From positions 1 through 5,666 of the forward strand of contig DLVV01000383.1 in NCBI GenBank assembly GCA_003445035.1: a stretch of DNA of 5,666 nt. The letters run 5' to 3'. Positions 1 through 5,666 of the stretch are shown piece after piece (positions within the stretch are counted from its first letter, which is position 1; every line of letters begins with the position of its first letter). The translations under genes and the position numbers were made by a program. The notes beneath the pieces were generated by a model. It had not been told where the DNA came from and made no database searches. It saw nothing but the letters and a program-made list of their open reading frames with translations. This DNA comes from Planctomycetaceae bacterium. Its GTDB lineage: Bacteria > Planctomycetota > Planctomycetia > Planctomycetales > Planctomycetaceae.

Positions 1-1185
1 CAGACCAAGAACGATACCACCAAGAAGGCCAAGGATGCGGCTGACAAGGAGACCGCCAAGCAGAAGGGCGAGTTGAAGAAAACGACCGACGCGCAGGCCT
101 CGGCCGATCGAACCCAGAAGCTTGCCGTTAAGGCTACCTCCGATGCCCAGGTGTCATTGAAGGCGGCCAACGCCGACAAGACGGCCAAGGACGCGCAGCA
201 GAAGATCGTCGACGCTGCGGTGGCCAAGGACACGGCAGCGGCCAAGGCGGCGGAGAAACCGATCACGGTGGTCGCCTTCTCACCCGACGGCAAGTTGCTG
301 CTGACCGGTGGTGCCGACCAGAAGATCCACGTGTGGTACGCGACAACGGGCCAGGCTGTCGAGACGGTCGGCGGTCATGCCGGTGCGATCACCTCTTTGT
401 CGGTTTCGCCCTCGGGCGTGGTCCTCTCCGGAGGGGCCGACAAGCTGGCCGCCGCGTGGGACATCTCCCCCGGCTGGTCGGCTGCGGGCCAACTCGGCCC
501 CCAGGCCGACAAGCCCCTGGACCTCAGCACCTCACCGTTCGTGAGCCGCGTGCTGTCGATCGATTTCAGTCACGATGGCAAGATGCTGGTTACCGGTGGA
601 GGGGATCCGTCGCGGAGCGGCGAGTTGATGATCTGGGACGTCGCCAAGAAGACGTTGATCCGTGAGATCAAGGATGCCCATAGCGACACCATCTTCGGTG
701 CCGAATTTTCTCGGGACGGAAAGAAGCTCCTTTCGGGAGCCGCCGACAAGTTCGTCAAGATCTTCGATGTCGTCAGTGGCAAGCACATTCGCAGCTTCGA
801 AGGTCACACGCATCACGTGCTGGATGTCAGTTGGAAGGCTGACAACGCTTCCATCGCCAGCGCCGGGGCCGACAACGTGATCAAGGTCTGGAACGTTGAC
901 ACCGGGGAACAGCGACGAACGATCGGCGGTTATTCCAAGCAGGTCACCTCGCTGCGTTTCGTGGGGATTGGTGAGAACGTCATCAGCTGTGGTGGTGACA
1001 AGTCCGTGCGTTACCACAAAACCGGCAATGGCCAGAACTACCGCAGTTTCAGTGGTGGGACCGACTTTATGTATGCGGCCGCTTCGAGTCGCGACGAGTC
1101 GTTCGTGGTCGCCGGTGGCGAAGACGGCACTGTCCGTCTCTGGAACGGCAAGAACGGAAAGCTCGTCAAGGCCTTCAGTCGCTAA
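1..1185 (+). CDS. WD40-repeat beta-propeller protein with N-terminal Ala/Lys-rich coiled coil (5' partial)
   Basis: The frame is open from the first base and ends at TAA 1183-1185, so about 394 C-terminal residues are visible and the true start lies upstream. Residues 1 to about 85 are almost only Ala, Lys, Asp, Thr and Gln, with no Gly-rich turns, which predicts a long charged helix or coiled coil. Residues about 86-394 form seven WD40-like blades, recognised by repeated SPDGK-like turns, GGADK/GGEDG loops, strand-ending VW/IW/IF/LW pairs and GH dipeptides near residues 126 and 269. Blades start at about 86, 127, 182, 228, 270, 312 and 352. Seven blades would close one propeller, so it acts as a protein-interaction scaffold and no catalytic motif is visible. 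In planctomycetes this coil-plus-propeller layout often forms the end of large exported proteins that begin with a cytochrome c-like (PSCyt1) domain and an earlier WD40 set. Whether that holds here cannot be seen. A strong terminator follows it. Confidence 0.92.
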   Translation, partial: QTKNDTTKKAKDAADKETAKQKGELKKTTDAQASADRTQKLAVKATSDAQVSLKAANADKTAKDAQQKIVDAAVAKDTAAAKAAEKPITVVAFSPDGKLLLTGGADQKIHVWYATTGQAVETVGGHAGAITSLSVSPSGVVLSGGADKLAAAWDISPGWSAAGQLGPQADKPLDLSTSPFVSRVLSIDFSHDGKMLVTGGGDPSRSGELMIWDVAKKTLIREIKDAHSDTIFGAEFSRDGKKLLSGAADKFVKIFDVVSGKHIRSFEGHTHHVLDVSWKADNASIASAGADNVIKVWNVDTGEQRRTIGGYSKQVTSLRFVGIGENVISCGGDKSVRYHKTGNGQNYRSFSGGTDFMYAAASSRDESFVVAGGEDGTVRLWNGKNGKLVKAFSR

Positions 1186-1230
1186 GAGGATTCGTCGAGT
1201 CGGGACTCGTCACACCGCAGTGAACATTCC

Positions 1231-1273
1231 GCGGCGGCCGCCATGGCTGATCATGGTGGCCGTCGTTTCTCGT
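1231..1273 (+). terminator. Rho-independent terminator-like hairpin after the WD40 gene
   Basis: Bases 1231-1246 pair with 1251-1266 in an unbroken 16-bp stem (12 Watson-Crick pairs and 4 G-U pairs at 1231/1266, 1234/1263, 1240/1257 and 1246/1251). The loop is the tetraloop CTGA at 1247-1250. The stem is followed on the + strand by TTTCTCGTTT, an interrupted T-tract. It lies 45 bases after the WD40 stop codon, so it probably ends that transcript and separates it from the next operon. The opposite strand has no T-run after the hairpin. The imperfect T-tract is the main doubt. Confidence 0.72.
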
Positions 1274-1274
1274 T

Positions 1275-1310
1275 TGGGTTCGGATTGATCGTCGTGACGA
1301 CGCGAACCCA
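1275..1310 (+). other. Second hairpin in the leader of the amidohydrolase gene
   Basis: Bases 1275-1282 pair perfectly with 1303-1310 (8 bp). Inside, 1290-1294 pairs with 1298-1302 (5 bp, loop TGA), and seven unpaired bases (1283-1289) sit on the 5' side only. No T-tract follows on either strand, so it is not a standard terminator. It begins two bases after the T-rich stretch of the preceding terminator and ends 32 bases before the chosen start codon. It may be a structured 5' leader of the downstream operon or part of a complex intergenic terminator. No convincing -35/-10 promoter could be picked out in this gap. Confidence 0.4.
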
Positions 1311-1342
1311 GCCAATCGATGCAGCGTCGACCGGGCCATCTC

Positions 1343-2629
1343 ATGAGTGAACAACTCGAAACACGGCTGTTCGATGAGCTGGAACAGCTGCCGTTGATCG
1401 ATCCGCACACCCATATCAATCCGCACGCCGCTGCATCGGACACGCTCGCGGACATTCTCGGGTACCACTATTACACCGAACTGGCCCATTCGGCCGGGTT
1501 GTCCCGCGATCAGATCGAGGAGCCCGGACTCGGGCCTCGTGAATTGGTCGGCCGTTTGGCTCCGTTCCTCGAACATCTCGACAACACCGTCCAGGTCAGT
1601 TGGCTCGTCGAAATGTGCCGCGACTTTTTCGGGTTTGATGGAGACCGGATTGGTGCGGACAACTGGGAATCGGTCTACGATTCTGCGGCCGAAGCGATGG
1701 CAGCTGATGACTGGGAAGAGACCGTGCTGGCCAGGAGCGGGCTTGAGCAGGTCTACCTGACCAATGACTTCGACGACCCGCTTGAGGGTTTCGACACGAG
1801 CCGTTATGTGCCGTGTCTGAGGACCGACGACCTGGTGTTCCATCTCGATCGTCAGTCGACTCGTGATCGCTTCGAACAGGCGACCGGATTTACGGTCTCG
1901 GATTCCGCGACCCTGAAGTCTGGACTGGGGCGGTTGTTCGAGCATTTCACCGGGCGCGGTGCCCGTGCCTGTGCGATCTCGTTGCCGCCGGATTTCACAC
2001 CGTCGGTGCCCGACGTGACCGCTGCTGACGCGGCACTGGGCCGTCTCGAAGGAGACACCGAGTGGACCCGTGACGAGGCCACGGCGGTGTCTCAACTGGT
2101 GTTCTGGTCGCTGTCGGAATCCTGTGCGGACTTCGGACTTCCCTTCGACTTGATGATCGGCGTCAACCGGCAGGTGTATCCGGCCGGTGTTTTTCAGGGC
2201 CAGGACCTGTTCGACAAGAGGACCTCGCTGAAACAATACGCCGAACTGTTCAACGCGTTTCCCGGGGTCGTCTATCCGATCTCGGTTCTCTCCTCGACCA
2301 GCAATCAGGAACTGGTCAGTTACAGTTGGATTTTTCCCAACGTGGTCACCAATGGCCACTGGTGGTATTCGAACATCCCGGCCTATATCGAGGTGGATTG
2401 TCGAAGTCGTTTGCAGGCCGTGCCGCGACACAAGCAGATCGGCTACTATAGCGACATGTACAAGTTGGAGTTCGCATTGCCGAAGTTCCGAATGTACCGT
2501 GGCATCTTGGCTCGTGTGCTTGCTGCCGATTTTGTGGTCGGGCGAGGTTGGACTGAACAGCGCGCCCTGGAACTCGGGCGGCAGGTCCTGCGAGGCAACG
2601 TCGAGACGATTTTTGGTGGAACATCCTGA
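1343..2629 (+). CDS. UxaC-like amidohydrolase-superfamily protein (glucuronate isomerase family-like)
   Basis: This 428-residue protein begins with the metal-binding signature of the amidohydrolase TIM barrel, DPHTHINPH (residues 20-28; His22 and His24 are the expected beta-strand 1 ligands). Residues 138-147 (YLTNDFDDPL) resemble the TTDDP segment of bacterial UxaC uronate isomerases. Residues 339-350 (HWWYSNIPAYIE) and 368-380 (YYSDMYKLEF and following) occupy the late barrel region where UxaC carries a WW motif and the final Asp ligand (Asp370 here). UxaC interconverts glucuronate or galacturonate and the keto-hexuronate, but it is usually about 470 residues. This protein is shorter, and no other hexuronate genes are nearby, so the substrate is uncertain. 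No signal peptide is visible, so it should be cytoplasmic. ATG 1343 was chosen because the residues before it (from ATG 1319) look non-homologous; neither start has a Shine-Dalgarno sequence. It probably forms an operon with the phosphatase gene 32 bases downstream. Confidence 0.88.
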   Translation: MSEQLETRLFDELEQLPLIDPHTHINPHAAASDTLADILGYHYYTELAHSAGLSRDQIEEPGLGPRELVGRLAPFLEHLDNTVQVSWLVEMCRDFFGFDGDRIGADNWESVYDSAAEAMAADDWEETVLARSGLEQVYLTNDFDDPLEGFDTSRYVPCLRTDDLVFHLDRQSTRDRFEQATGFTVSDSATLKSGLGRLFEHFTGRGARACAISLPPDFTPSVPDVTAADAALGRLEGDTEWTRDEATAVSQLVFWSLSESCADFGLPFDLMIGVNRQVYPAGVFQGQDLFDKRTSLKQYAELFNAFPGVVYPISVLSSTSNQELVSYSWIFPNVVTNGHWWYSNIPAYIEVDCRSRLQAVPRHKQIGYYSDMYKLEFALPKFRMYRGILARVLAADFVVGRGWTEQRALELGRQVLRGNVETIFGGTS

Positions 2630-2645
2630 ACGGAAGCGATCGGAC

Positions 2646-2658
2646 AAGGAGTCAGGAG
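2646..2658 (+). promoter_or_regulatory. Ribosome binding site of the FHA-GAF-PP2C gene
   Basis: AAGGAG at 2646-2651 lies 10 bases before ATG 2662, and a second AGGAG at 2654-2658 lies only 3 bases before it. The first has more usual spacing. This is the clearest Shine-Dalgarno region on the + strand and supports the chosen start. It lies in the 32-base gap after the amidohydrolase stop, where there is no terminator, as expected for an operon junction. Confidence 0.65.
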
Positions 2659-2661
2659 ACG

Positions 2662-4326
2662 ATGGCGGTACTGGTGTTGTTGCAGGGCGGAGAGGCCATT
2701 CCTCATGATCTGGGTGCGGAGGATGTCCTGATAGGTCGTCATCCCGAATGCGGCGTGCAGTTGGAATCCAACGCGGTTTCACGTCGGCATGCTCGGGTGT
2801 TTGTCGAAGGGGGTGGCTACGCGATCGAAGACCTCGGCAGCGGCAACGGGACGTTCGTCAACGGTCAGAAGATCGAGGGCCCGACTCAACTGAGCCCGCA
2901 GGATCGGATCAAACTCGGACCGGTGTTGATGCGGTTCGAGGAAAGTGGCGGCGGTGGGACGGCCGCCGAGCAGGATTTCGGCACGACGATGGTCGGAGTG
3001 TCCCTGGACGACGACGACGCCACCATCATGGCGTCCGTTGACATCGGCGGCGGATTCGGCGCGCTGGGAGTGAAGCCGGAAGAGAAACTCAAAGGGGTAC
3101 TCGAGATCAGCCGGGCATTGGCCGGGTCGGTCGATGTCGAGGCGCTGTTGCCGAAGGTGCTCGACACGTTGTTCGGGATCTTCAATCAGGCGGACCGGGG
3201 CTGCATCCTGCTGAAGGAGCCCGAGAGCGGTGAACTGGTGCCCCGGGCGATGAAGCACCGTCGCGAATCCGAGGACGCCACGGTGACACTCAGCCGCACC
3301 ATTGTCAGCAAGGTGATCGAAGACAAAGCCGGATTGCTCTCGGCCGATGCCTCCAGCGACACCCAGTTTTCCGCCAGCGAGTCGATCTCGAACCTCTCAA
3401 TCCGCTCGATGATGTGCGTCCCGATGTTGGGGATCGACGGCGAGGTTGCCGGAGTGATCAACCTGGATACCCAGAACCCCGTCAATCAGTTCAACAACGA
3501 TGACCTCGAACTGCTGCAGGCGGTCGCGGGTCAGGCGGCCTTGAGCTACGAGTCGGCACGGCTGGCCTCGGCCTTCATGGCCAAGCAGAAGCAGGACAGC
3601 GAACTGGACATCGCCCGGGGAGTCCAGGTGGCTTTGCTGCCGGAGGAACTGCCCAAGGTCGAAGGGTACTCGTTTTTTGCCTCCTACGATGCCGCCCAGG
3701 CGGTCGGCGGCGACTACTACGATGCGATGATACTGAGCGACGGCAAGATCTGTCTCGCTTTTGGTGACGTGGCAGGTAAGGGCGTGCCGGGGGCACTGAT
3801 CATGTCCCGGATGTCCAGCTGCGTTCAAAACACGATGTCGTTCAGGCCGTCGATCGAGGAGGCGGTGACTGCGATCAACAACCACATGTGTGCCAACGCC
3901 GTCGAGGGGCGATTCGTGACCTTCGTCCTGGTCATCATCGATCCCGTGGCTCACCACCTGACCCTGGTCAATGCCGGTCATATGTCTCCGATGATCCTGA
4001 CGACGGATGGACAGATCGAAGAGTTCGACGAGGAAAGCGTGGGATTGCCGATCGGGGTGATGGAGGACTACCCGTTCGAGGTCGTCGAACGGCCAATCGT
4101 TGCCGGAGAGATCATCGTGATCTTCACCGATGGCGTCGACGAAGCGATGAATCCAGCCGGAGACCTGTACACGCTCGAGCGGATGAGGAACTTCCTGCAG
4201 GCCGGATCGCGGCAGGCCGATGAACTCGGCCGCAGTTTGCTGGCCGACGTTCGCACTTTTGCTGACGGTCGTGACCAGAACGACGACATCACGATCATGA
4301 CCTTCGGGCGAGATGCCTTGGTCTAG
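2662..4326 (+). CDS. FHA-GAF-PP2C (SpoIIE/RsbU-type) serine/threonine protein phosphatase
   Basis: This 554-residue cytoplasmic signalling protein has three domains. Residues 1-93 are an FHA domain that binds phosphothreonine peptides, with GRHPEC (25-30), SRRHA (40-44) and [10 protein letters not shown] (59-68). Residues about 140-300 are a GAF sensor domain, with the typical core near [20 protein letters not shown] (249-268). A helix at about 295-325 leads into a PP2C/SpoIIE phosphatase (about 326-551). Its metal-binding and conserved segments are present: GGDYYDA (349-355), [13 protein letters not shown] (367-379), NAGH (437-440), GLPIG (461-465), FTDGVDEA (488-495) and NDDITIM (540-546). 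The catalytic Asp set therefore looks intact. Family members dephosphorylate phosphoserine/threonine proteins, classically anti-sigma-factor antagonists in partner-switching pathways, but no partner is encoded here. The linker at 94-135 holds TTM and an acidic DDDDATIM stretch that could be kinase sites. It is probably co-transcribed with the preceding amidohydrolase gene. Its stop overlaps that of the convergent small gene. Confidence 0.96.
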   Translation: MAVLVLLQGGEAIPHDLGAEDVLIGRHPECGVQLESNAVSRRHARVFVEGGGYAIEDLGSGNGTFVNGQKIEGPTQLSPQDRIKLGPVLMRFEESGGGGTAAEQDFGTTMVGVSLDDDDATIMASVDIGGGFGALGVKPEEKLKGVLEISRALAGSVDVEALLPKVLDTLFGIFNQADRGCILLKEPESGELVPRAMKHRRESEDATVTLSRTIVSKVIEDKAGLLSADASSDTQFSASESISNLSIRSMMCVPMLGIDGEVAGVINLDTQNPVNQFNNDDLELLQAVAGQAALSYESARLASAFMAKQKQDSELDIARGVQVALLPEELPKVEGYSFFASYDAAQAVGGDYYDAMILSDGKICLAFGDVAGKGVPGALIMSRMSSCVQNTMSFRPSIEEAVTAINNHMCANAVEGRFVTFVLVIIDPVAHHLTLVNAGHMSPMILTTDGQIEEFDEESVGLPIGVMEDYPFEVVERPIVAGEIIVIFTDGVDEAMNPAGDLYTLERMRNFLQAGSRQADELGRSLLADVRTFADGRDQNDDITIMTFGRDALV

Positions 4327-4604
4327 AGCGTGATTTCGCTCGGAGCGGCAACCTTGCGGTAGCCCAGGCTTCGCATCACCTCGAGCACTTCGCTCCAGGT
4401 CGGAAACTGGCGACCGCTGCGACGCTTGTAGTCGTCCATCGCCGTCATGAACTCGATCTCCTCATGATCGTAGTCACGCTCGCAGGTCGTTGGATCGATA
4501 TGGCGCCGACGTTCCACCTTCTTTCGTCCGCGACTGGCGGACACATCGTGCTTCGAATCGACTCGGTGAGTGGCGTCCTGCGGGGTGCGATCGGAGTTCG
4601 TCAT
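4323..4604 (-). CDS. Conserved small protein, 93 residues, function unknown
   Basis: The visible core is a basic cluster ([10 protein letters not shown], residues 25-34), then [11 protein letters not shown] (35-45), an acidic helix ([18 protein letters not shown], 47-64) and [19 protein letters not shown] (67-85). The PTTCERDY and [14 protein letters not shown] segments look like a small hypothetical protein seen in planctomycetes; this is recall, not a search. The function is unknown. The alternation of basic, acidic and helical parts would suit a nucleic-acid or protein contact, but this is a guess. There is one Cys and no membrane segment. The frame is open upstream to 4844, but that longer form would overlap the next gene and its first 80 residues look non-biological, so ATG at 4604-4602 is preferred. 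There is no Shine-Dalgarno sequence before it. Its TAG stop overlaps the phosphatase stop on the other strand. Confidence 0.78.
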   Translation of the reverse strand: MTNSDRTPQDATHRVDSKHDVSASRGRKKVERRRHIDPTTCERDYDHEEIEFMTAMDDYKRRSGRQFPTWSEVLEVMRSLGYRKVAAPSEITL

Positions 4605-4798
4605 GGAAGGGATCCGCTGGGTACGGGAGGGGAGCGGCCGGAGAACCGGGCCGACGGGGCACCCTGCATGGATCGACCGCATGAGGCGGGAAACTGTAGC
4701 CGTGCGGTCCGTTTCGCGGCTGTAGCAGCCGGGCGATGTCGACGGGTTCGGCTGATCGTGCGGGTTACGGAGAACCGACCGGCGAGCCCGTGTCCGGA
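4605..4798. other. Intergenic gap between the two small - strand genes
   Basis: These 194 bases contain no recognisable gene. The only structure noted is a short perfect hairpin, 4717-4722 paired with 4726-4731 (loop TAG). It has no T-run on either side, so it is a poor terminator. The promoter of the 93-residue gene could lie here, but no clear -35/-10 pair was found. The frame of the 93-residue gene reads open through the gap, which is why a longer start for it cannot be fully excluded. Confidence 0.4.
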
Positions 4799-4996
4799 TT
4801 ACTTCTGGATGCACTCGCGTGCGACCTGGCGGGAAAACCGCCAAGCGTGTCGCAGAGTGATCAGGCGGCTCTCGAGTTGCTCTTCGGTGTAGTAGCGACC
4901 CGTTTCACTGCGGGGCAATCCGGCGACTTCTATGGTCAGCGGGAGCAGGTCAAGAAACTCTCGGTAGCGTCGCTGCTGTTCGTTCGCGTCAGTCAC
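4799..4996 (-). CDS. Conserved small protein, 65 residues, function unknown
   Basis: The protein starts with GTG at 4996-4994 and ends with TAA at 4801-4799. An AGGAAA sequence (plus-strand positions 5003-5008) sits 6 bases before the GTG, which supports this start. Residues 9-28 ([10 protein letters not shown] and following, up to the Pro of AGLP) form a hydrophobic segment. Residues 34-47 ([14 protein letters not shown]) and 48-65 look like amphipathic helices ending in ARECIQK. It resembles a small hypothetical protein repeatedly seen in planctomycete genomes with the pattern LLPLT..VAGLP and a (Y/F)xxEQ(L/I)ESR helix; this recognition is from memory. No catalytic motif, signal peptide or transmembrane helix is evident, and no function can be assigned. 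It follows the Gln-rich gene with an 83-base gap and may share its transcript. Confidence 0.84.
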   Translation of the reverse strand: MTDANEQQRRYREFLDLLPLTIEVAGLPRSETGRYYTEEQLESRLITLRHAWRFSRQVARECIQK

Positions 4997-5002
4997 GGAA
5001 GA

Positions 5003-5008
5003 TTTCCT
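5003..5008 (-). promoter_or_regulatory. Ribosome binding site deciding the GTG start of the 65-residue gene
   Basis: Read on the minus strand, AGGAAA precedes the GTG codon (4996-4994) with a 6-base spacer. No ATG exists in a better position, so this site is the main reason for accepting the GTG start. Confidence 0.6.
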
Positions 5009-5079
5009 GGTGGCGTGGTCCGACTGGTGAAAACGCAGTGGAACGACGGGGGAATCGTGAACGAGATCCGGCCAAGGAC

Positions 5080-5666
5080 TTACTGGCCCGGTCGGCGATG
5101 CATGTACTGCTTGATGATGTCTTCAGCCATGTTGGACGGATTTTCGTCTTCGGCAGCCTTCGATTCACCGTCCTCGGACTTCTCGGCTGCCGGTGCGGGT
5201 TCGGGTTCCTTGGCCCCGGTGGTCGCGGGATCCGGAAGATTCACATCGGCAAGGCCGTCGGCCGATGGTATCGCCTGTTCGGCAGCCGGTGCCGCCGGTT
5301 GCGGCACCTGGGGCACCTGGGGCACAAAGCCGGGAGGCATCATGCCGGGTTGACCAACGAACGGCATCTGTTGTTGCATCGCCAACTGTTGCTGCATGGC
5401 CAGGTGCTGCTGCATGGCGAGTTGTTGTTGCTGTTGCTGCTGCTGCTGCTGCATCGCCATCTGCTGTTGCATCGCCAACTGTTGCTGCAACTGTTGTTGC
5501 TGCAATTCGTGCTGCTGTTGTTGGTTGGGGATGACAGTTGTGTCGTCGGTGAGCATGGCAGTGTTCGAGGCGTCATCGATGGCAGCGGCCGCATCGGCCG
5601 GTAAATCGATCATCGTGTCACTCGACGAAGGCTCATCACCCGTCTCATCCAACACACCATCTTCGG
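5080..5666 (-). CDS. Gln-rich, low-complexity protein with acidic C-terminal tail (5' partial)
   Basis: The frame ends at TAA 5082-5080 and stays open to the window edge, so the true start is probably outside. GTG 5655 and an internal ATG 42 bases further in are possible but unsupported starts. The 194 visible complete residues fall into blocks. Residues 1 to about 47 are acidic and Ser/Ala-rich. Residues 48-100 are about two thirds Gln, with LAMQQQ/MAMQQQ hexads around a run of ten Gln (72-81). Next comes a Met/Pro/Gly-rich turn region with FVPQVPQVPQP (113-123). An Ala/Glu/Pro/Asp-rich disordered stretch then leads to the short basic end IIKQYMHRRPGQ. No folded domain, Cys or transmembrane helix is visible. 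Such tails usually act as flexible linkers or interaction regions. The function is unknown. The strand choice rests on the conserved-looking tail and on the mirror frame giving an implausible Leu/His run. Confidence 0.78.
   Translation of the reverse strand, partial: EDGVLDETGDEPSSSDTMIDLPADAAAAIDDASNTAMLTDDTTVIPNQQQQHELQQQQLQQQLAMQQQMAMQQQQQQQQQQLAMQQHLAMQQQLAMQQQMPFVGQPGMMPPGFVPQVPQVPQPAAPAAEQAIPSADGLADVNLPDPATTGAKEPEPAPAAEKSEDGESKAAEDENPSNMAEDIIKQYMHRRPGQ
5303..5325. repeat. 9-bp tandem repeat encoding Val-Pro-Gln
   Basis: GGCACCTGG occurs at 5303-5311 and 5312-5320, followed by a partial third copy GGCAC at 5321-5325. On the minus strand it encodes the repeated Val-Pro-Gln of the Pro-rich linker in the Gln-rich protein. 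The unit length is a multiple of three, so changes in copy number would keep the frame. Confidence 0.8.
5365..5523. repeat. Imperfect CAG/CAA trinucleotide and 18-bp hexad repeat tract (poly-Gln)
   Basis: Read on the minus strand, this is a run of CAG and CAA codons interrupted by CTG/TTG-GCG/GCC-ATG (Leu-Ala-Met) triplets, giving 18-bp units of the form Leu/Met-Ala-Met-Gln-Gln-Gln. Ten consecutive Gln codons lie at 5422-5451. A 25-bp segment at 5372-5396 is repeated exactly at 5465-5489, an offset of 93 bp or 31 codons. All unit lengths are multiples of three, so expansion or loss would alter length without breaking the frame. Confidence 0.88.

Noticed and set aside
1196..1209. A small inverted repeat (CGAGT/ACTCG) just after the WD40 stop as a terminator or operator.
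   Set aside because: It has only 5 bp with a 4-base loop and no T-tract, and the much stronger hairpin at 1231-1266 explains termination better.
1319..1342. The ATG at 1319 as start of the amidohydrolase.
   Set aside because: It adds eight residues (MQRRPGHL) that look unlike the family start and has no Shine-Dalgarno sequence. It cannot be fully excluded because ATG 1343 also lacks one.
1175..2782. A 535-codon open frame on the minus strand across the whole amidohydrolase gene.
   Set aside because: It is Arg/Pro/His-rich, shows no domain, and lies antisense to a gene with clear family motifs. Long antisense frames are common in GC-rich genes.
4326..4341. A 5-bp hairpin (GAGCG/CGCTC) just after the phosphatase stop as a terminator.
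   Set aside because: The stem is short, lies in the coding end of the opposite gene, and has no T-run on either side.
4605..4844. An 80-residue N-terminal extension of the 93-residue small protein.
   Set aside because: It would overlap the 65-residue gene and has Arg/Pro/Ser-rich composition unlike the conserved-looking core, so the internal ATG at 4604 is preferred.
5038..5604. A plus-strand frame of 188 codons with long Leu/His runs over the Gln-rich region.
   Set aside because: The Leu/His runs are the mirror of the CAG/CAA repeat. The minus-strand frame has balanced, disordered-protein composition and a plausible tail.

Overview
The window is GC-rich and gene-dense and most likely comes from a planctomycete, probably in or near the Pirellulaceae. 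This is inferred from gene content: a WD40 propeller preceded by an Ala/Lys/Asp-rich coiled coil (an architecture common in planctomycete cytochrome/WD40 proteins), an FHA-GAF-PP2C phosphatase, a shortened UxaC-like amidohydrolase, and two small proteins that look like planctomycete-conserved hypotheticals. Several starts lack a Shine-Dalgarno sequence, which also fits.

Left part, + strand: the 3' end of a WD40-repeat gene (1-1185, 5' end outside the window) is followed by a strong terminator-like hairpin (1231-1273) and a second, differently built hairpin (1275-1310). A probable two-gene operon then begins: a UxaC/amidohydrolase-fold enzyme (1343-2629), and 32 bases later an FHA-GAF-PP2C (SpoIIE/RsbU type) protein phosphatase (2662-4326).

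Right part, - strand: three genes run toward the phosphatase. From right to left these are the C-terminal part of a Gln-rich, acidic-tailed protein (5080 to beyond 5666), a 65-residue small protein with a GTG start (4799-4996), and a 93-residue basic/acidic small protein (4323-4604). The last one converges on the phosphatase gene, and the two share a palindromic CTAG that supplies a TAG stop on each strand.

The phosphatase is the clearest functional call. It should bind a phosphothreonine partner through its FHA domain, sense a ligand or partner through its GAF domain, and dephosphorylate a phosphoserine/threonine protein, probably an anti-sigma-factor antagonist. No sigma factor, anti-sigma kinase or STAS protein lies in the window. 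No RNA genes, CRISPR arrays or insertion sequences were seen. No complete undescribed system is evident. The most unusual points are the paired hairpins at 1231-1310, the shared stop codon, the threonine-containing linker of the phosphatase, and the repetitive Gln tract with an internal duplication.
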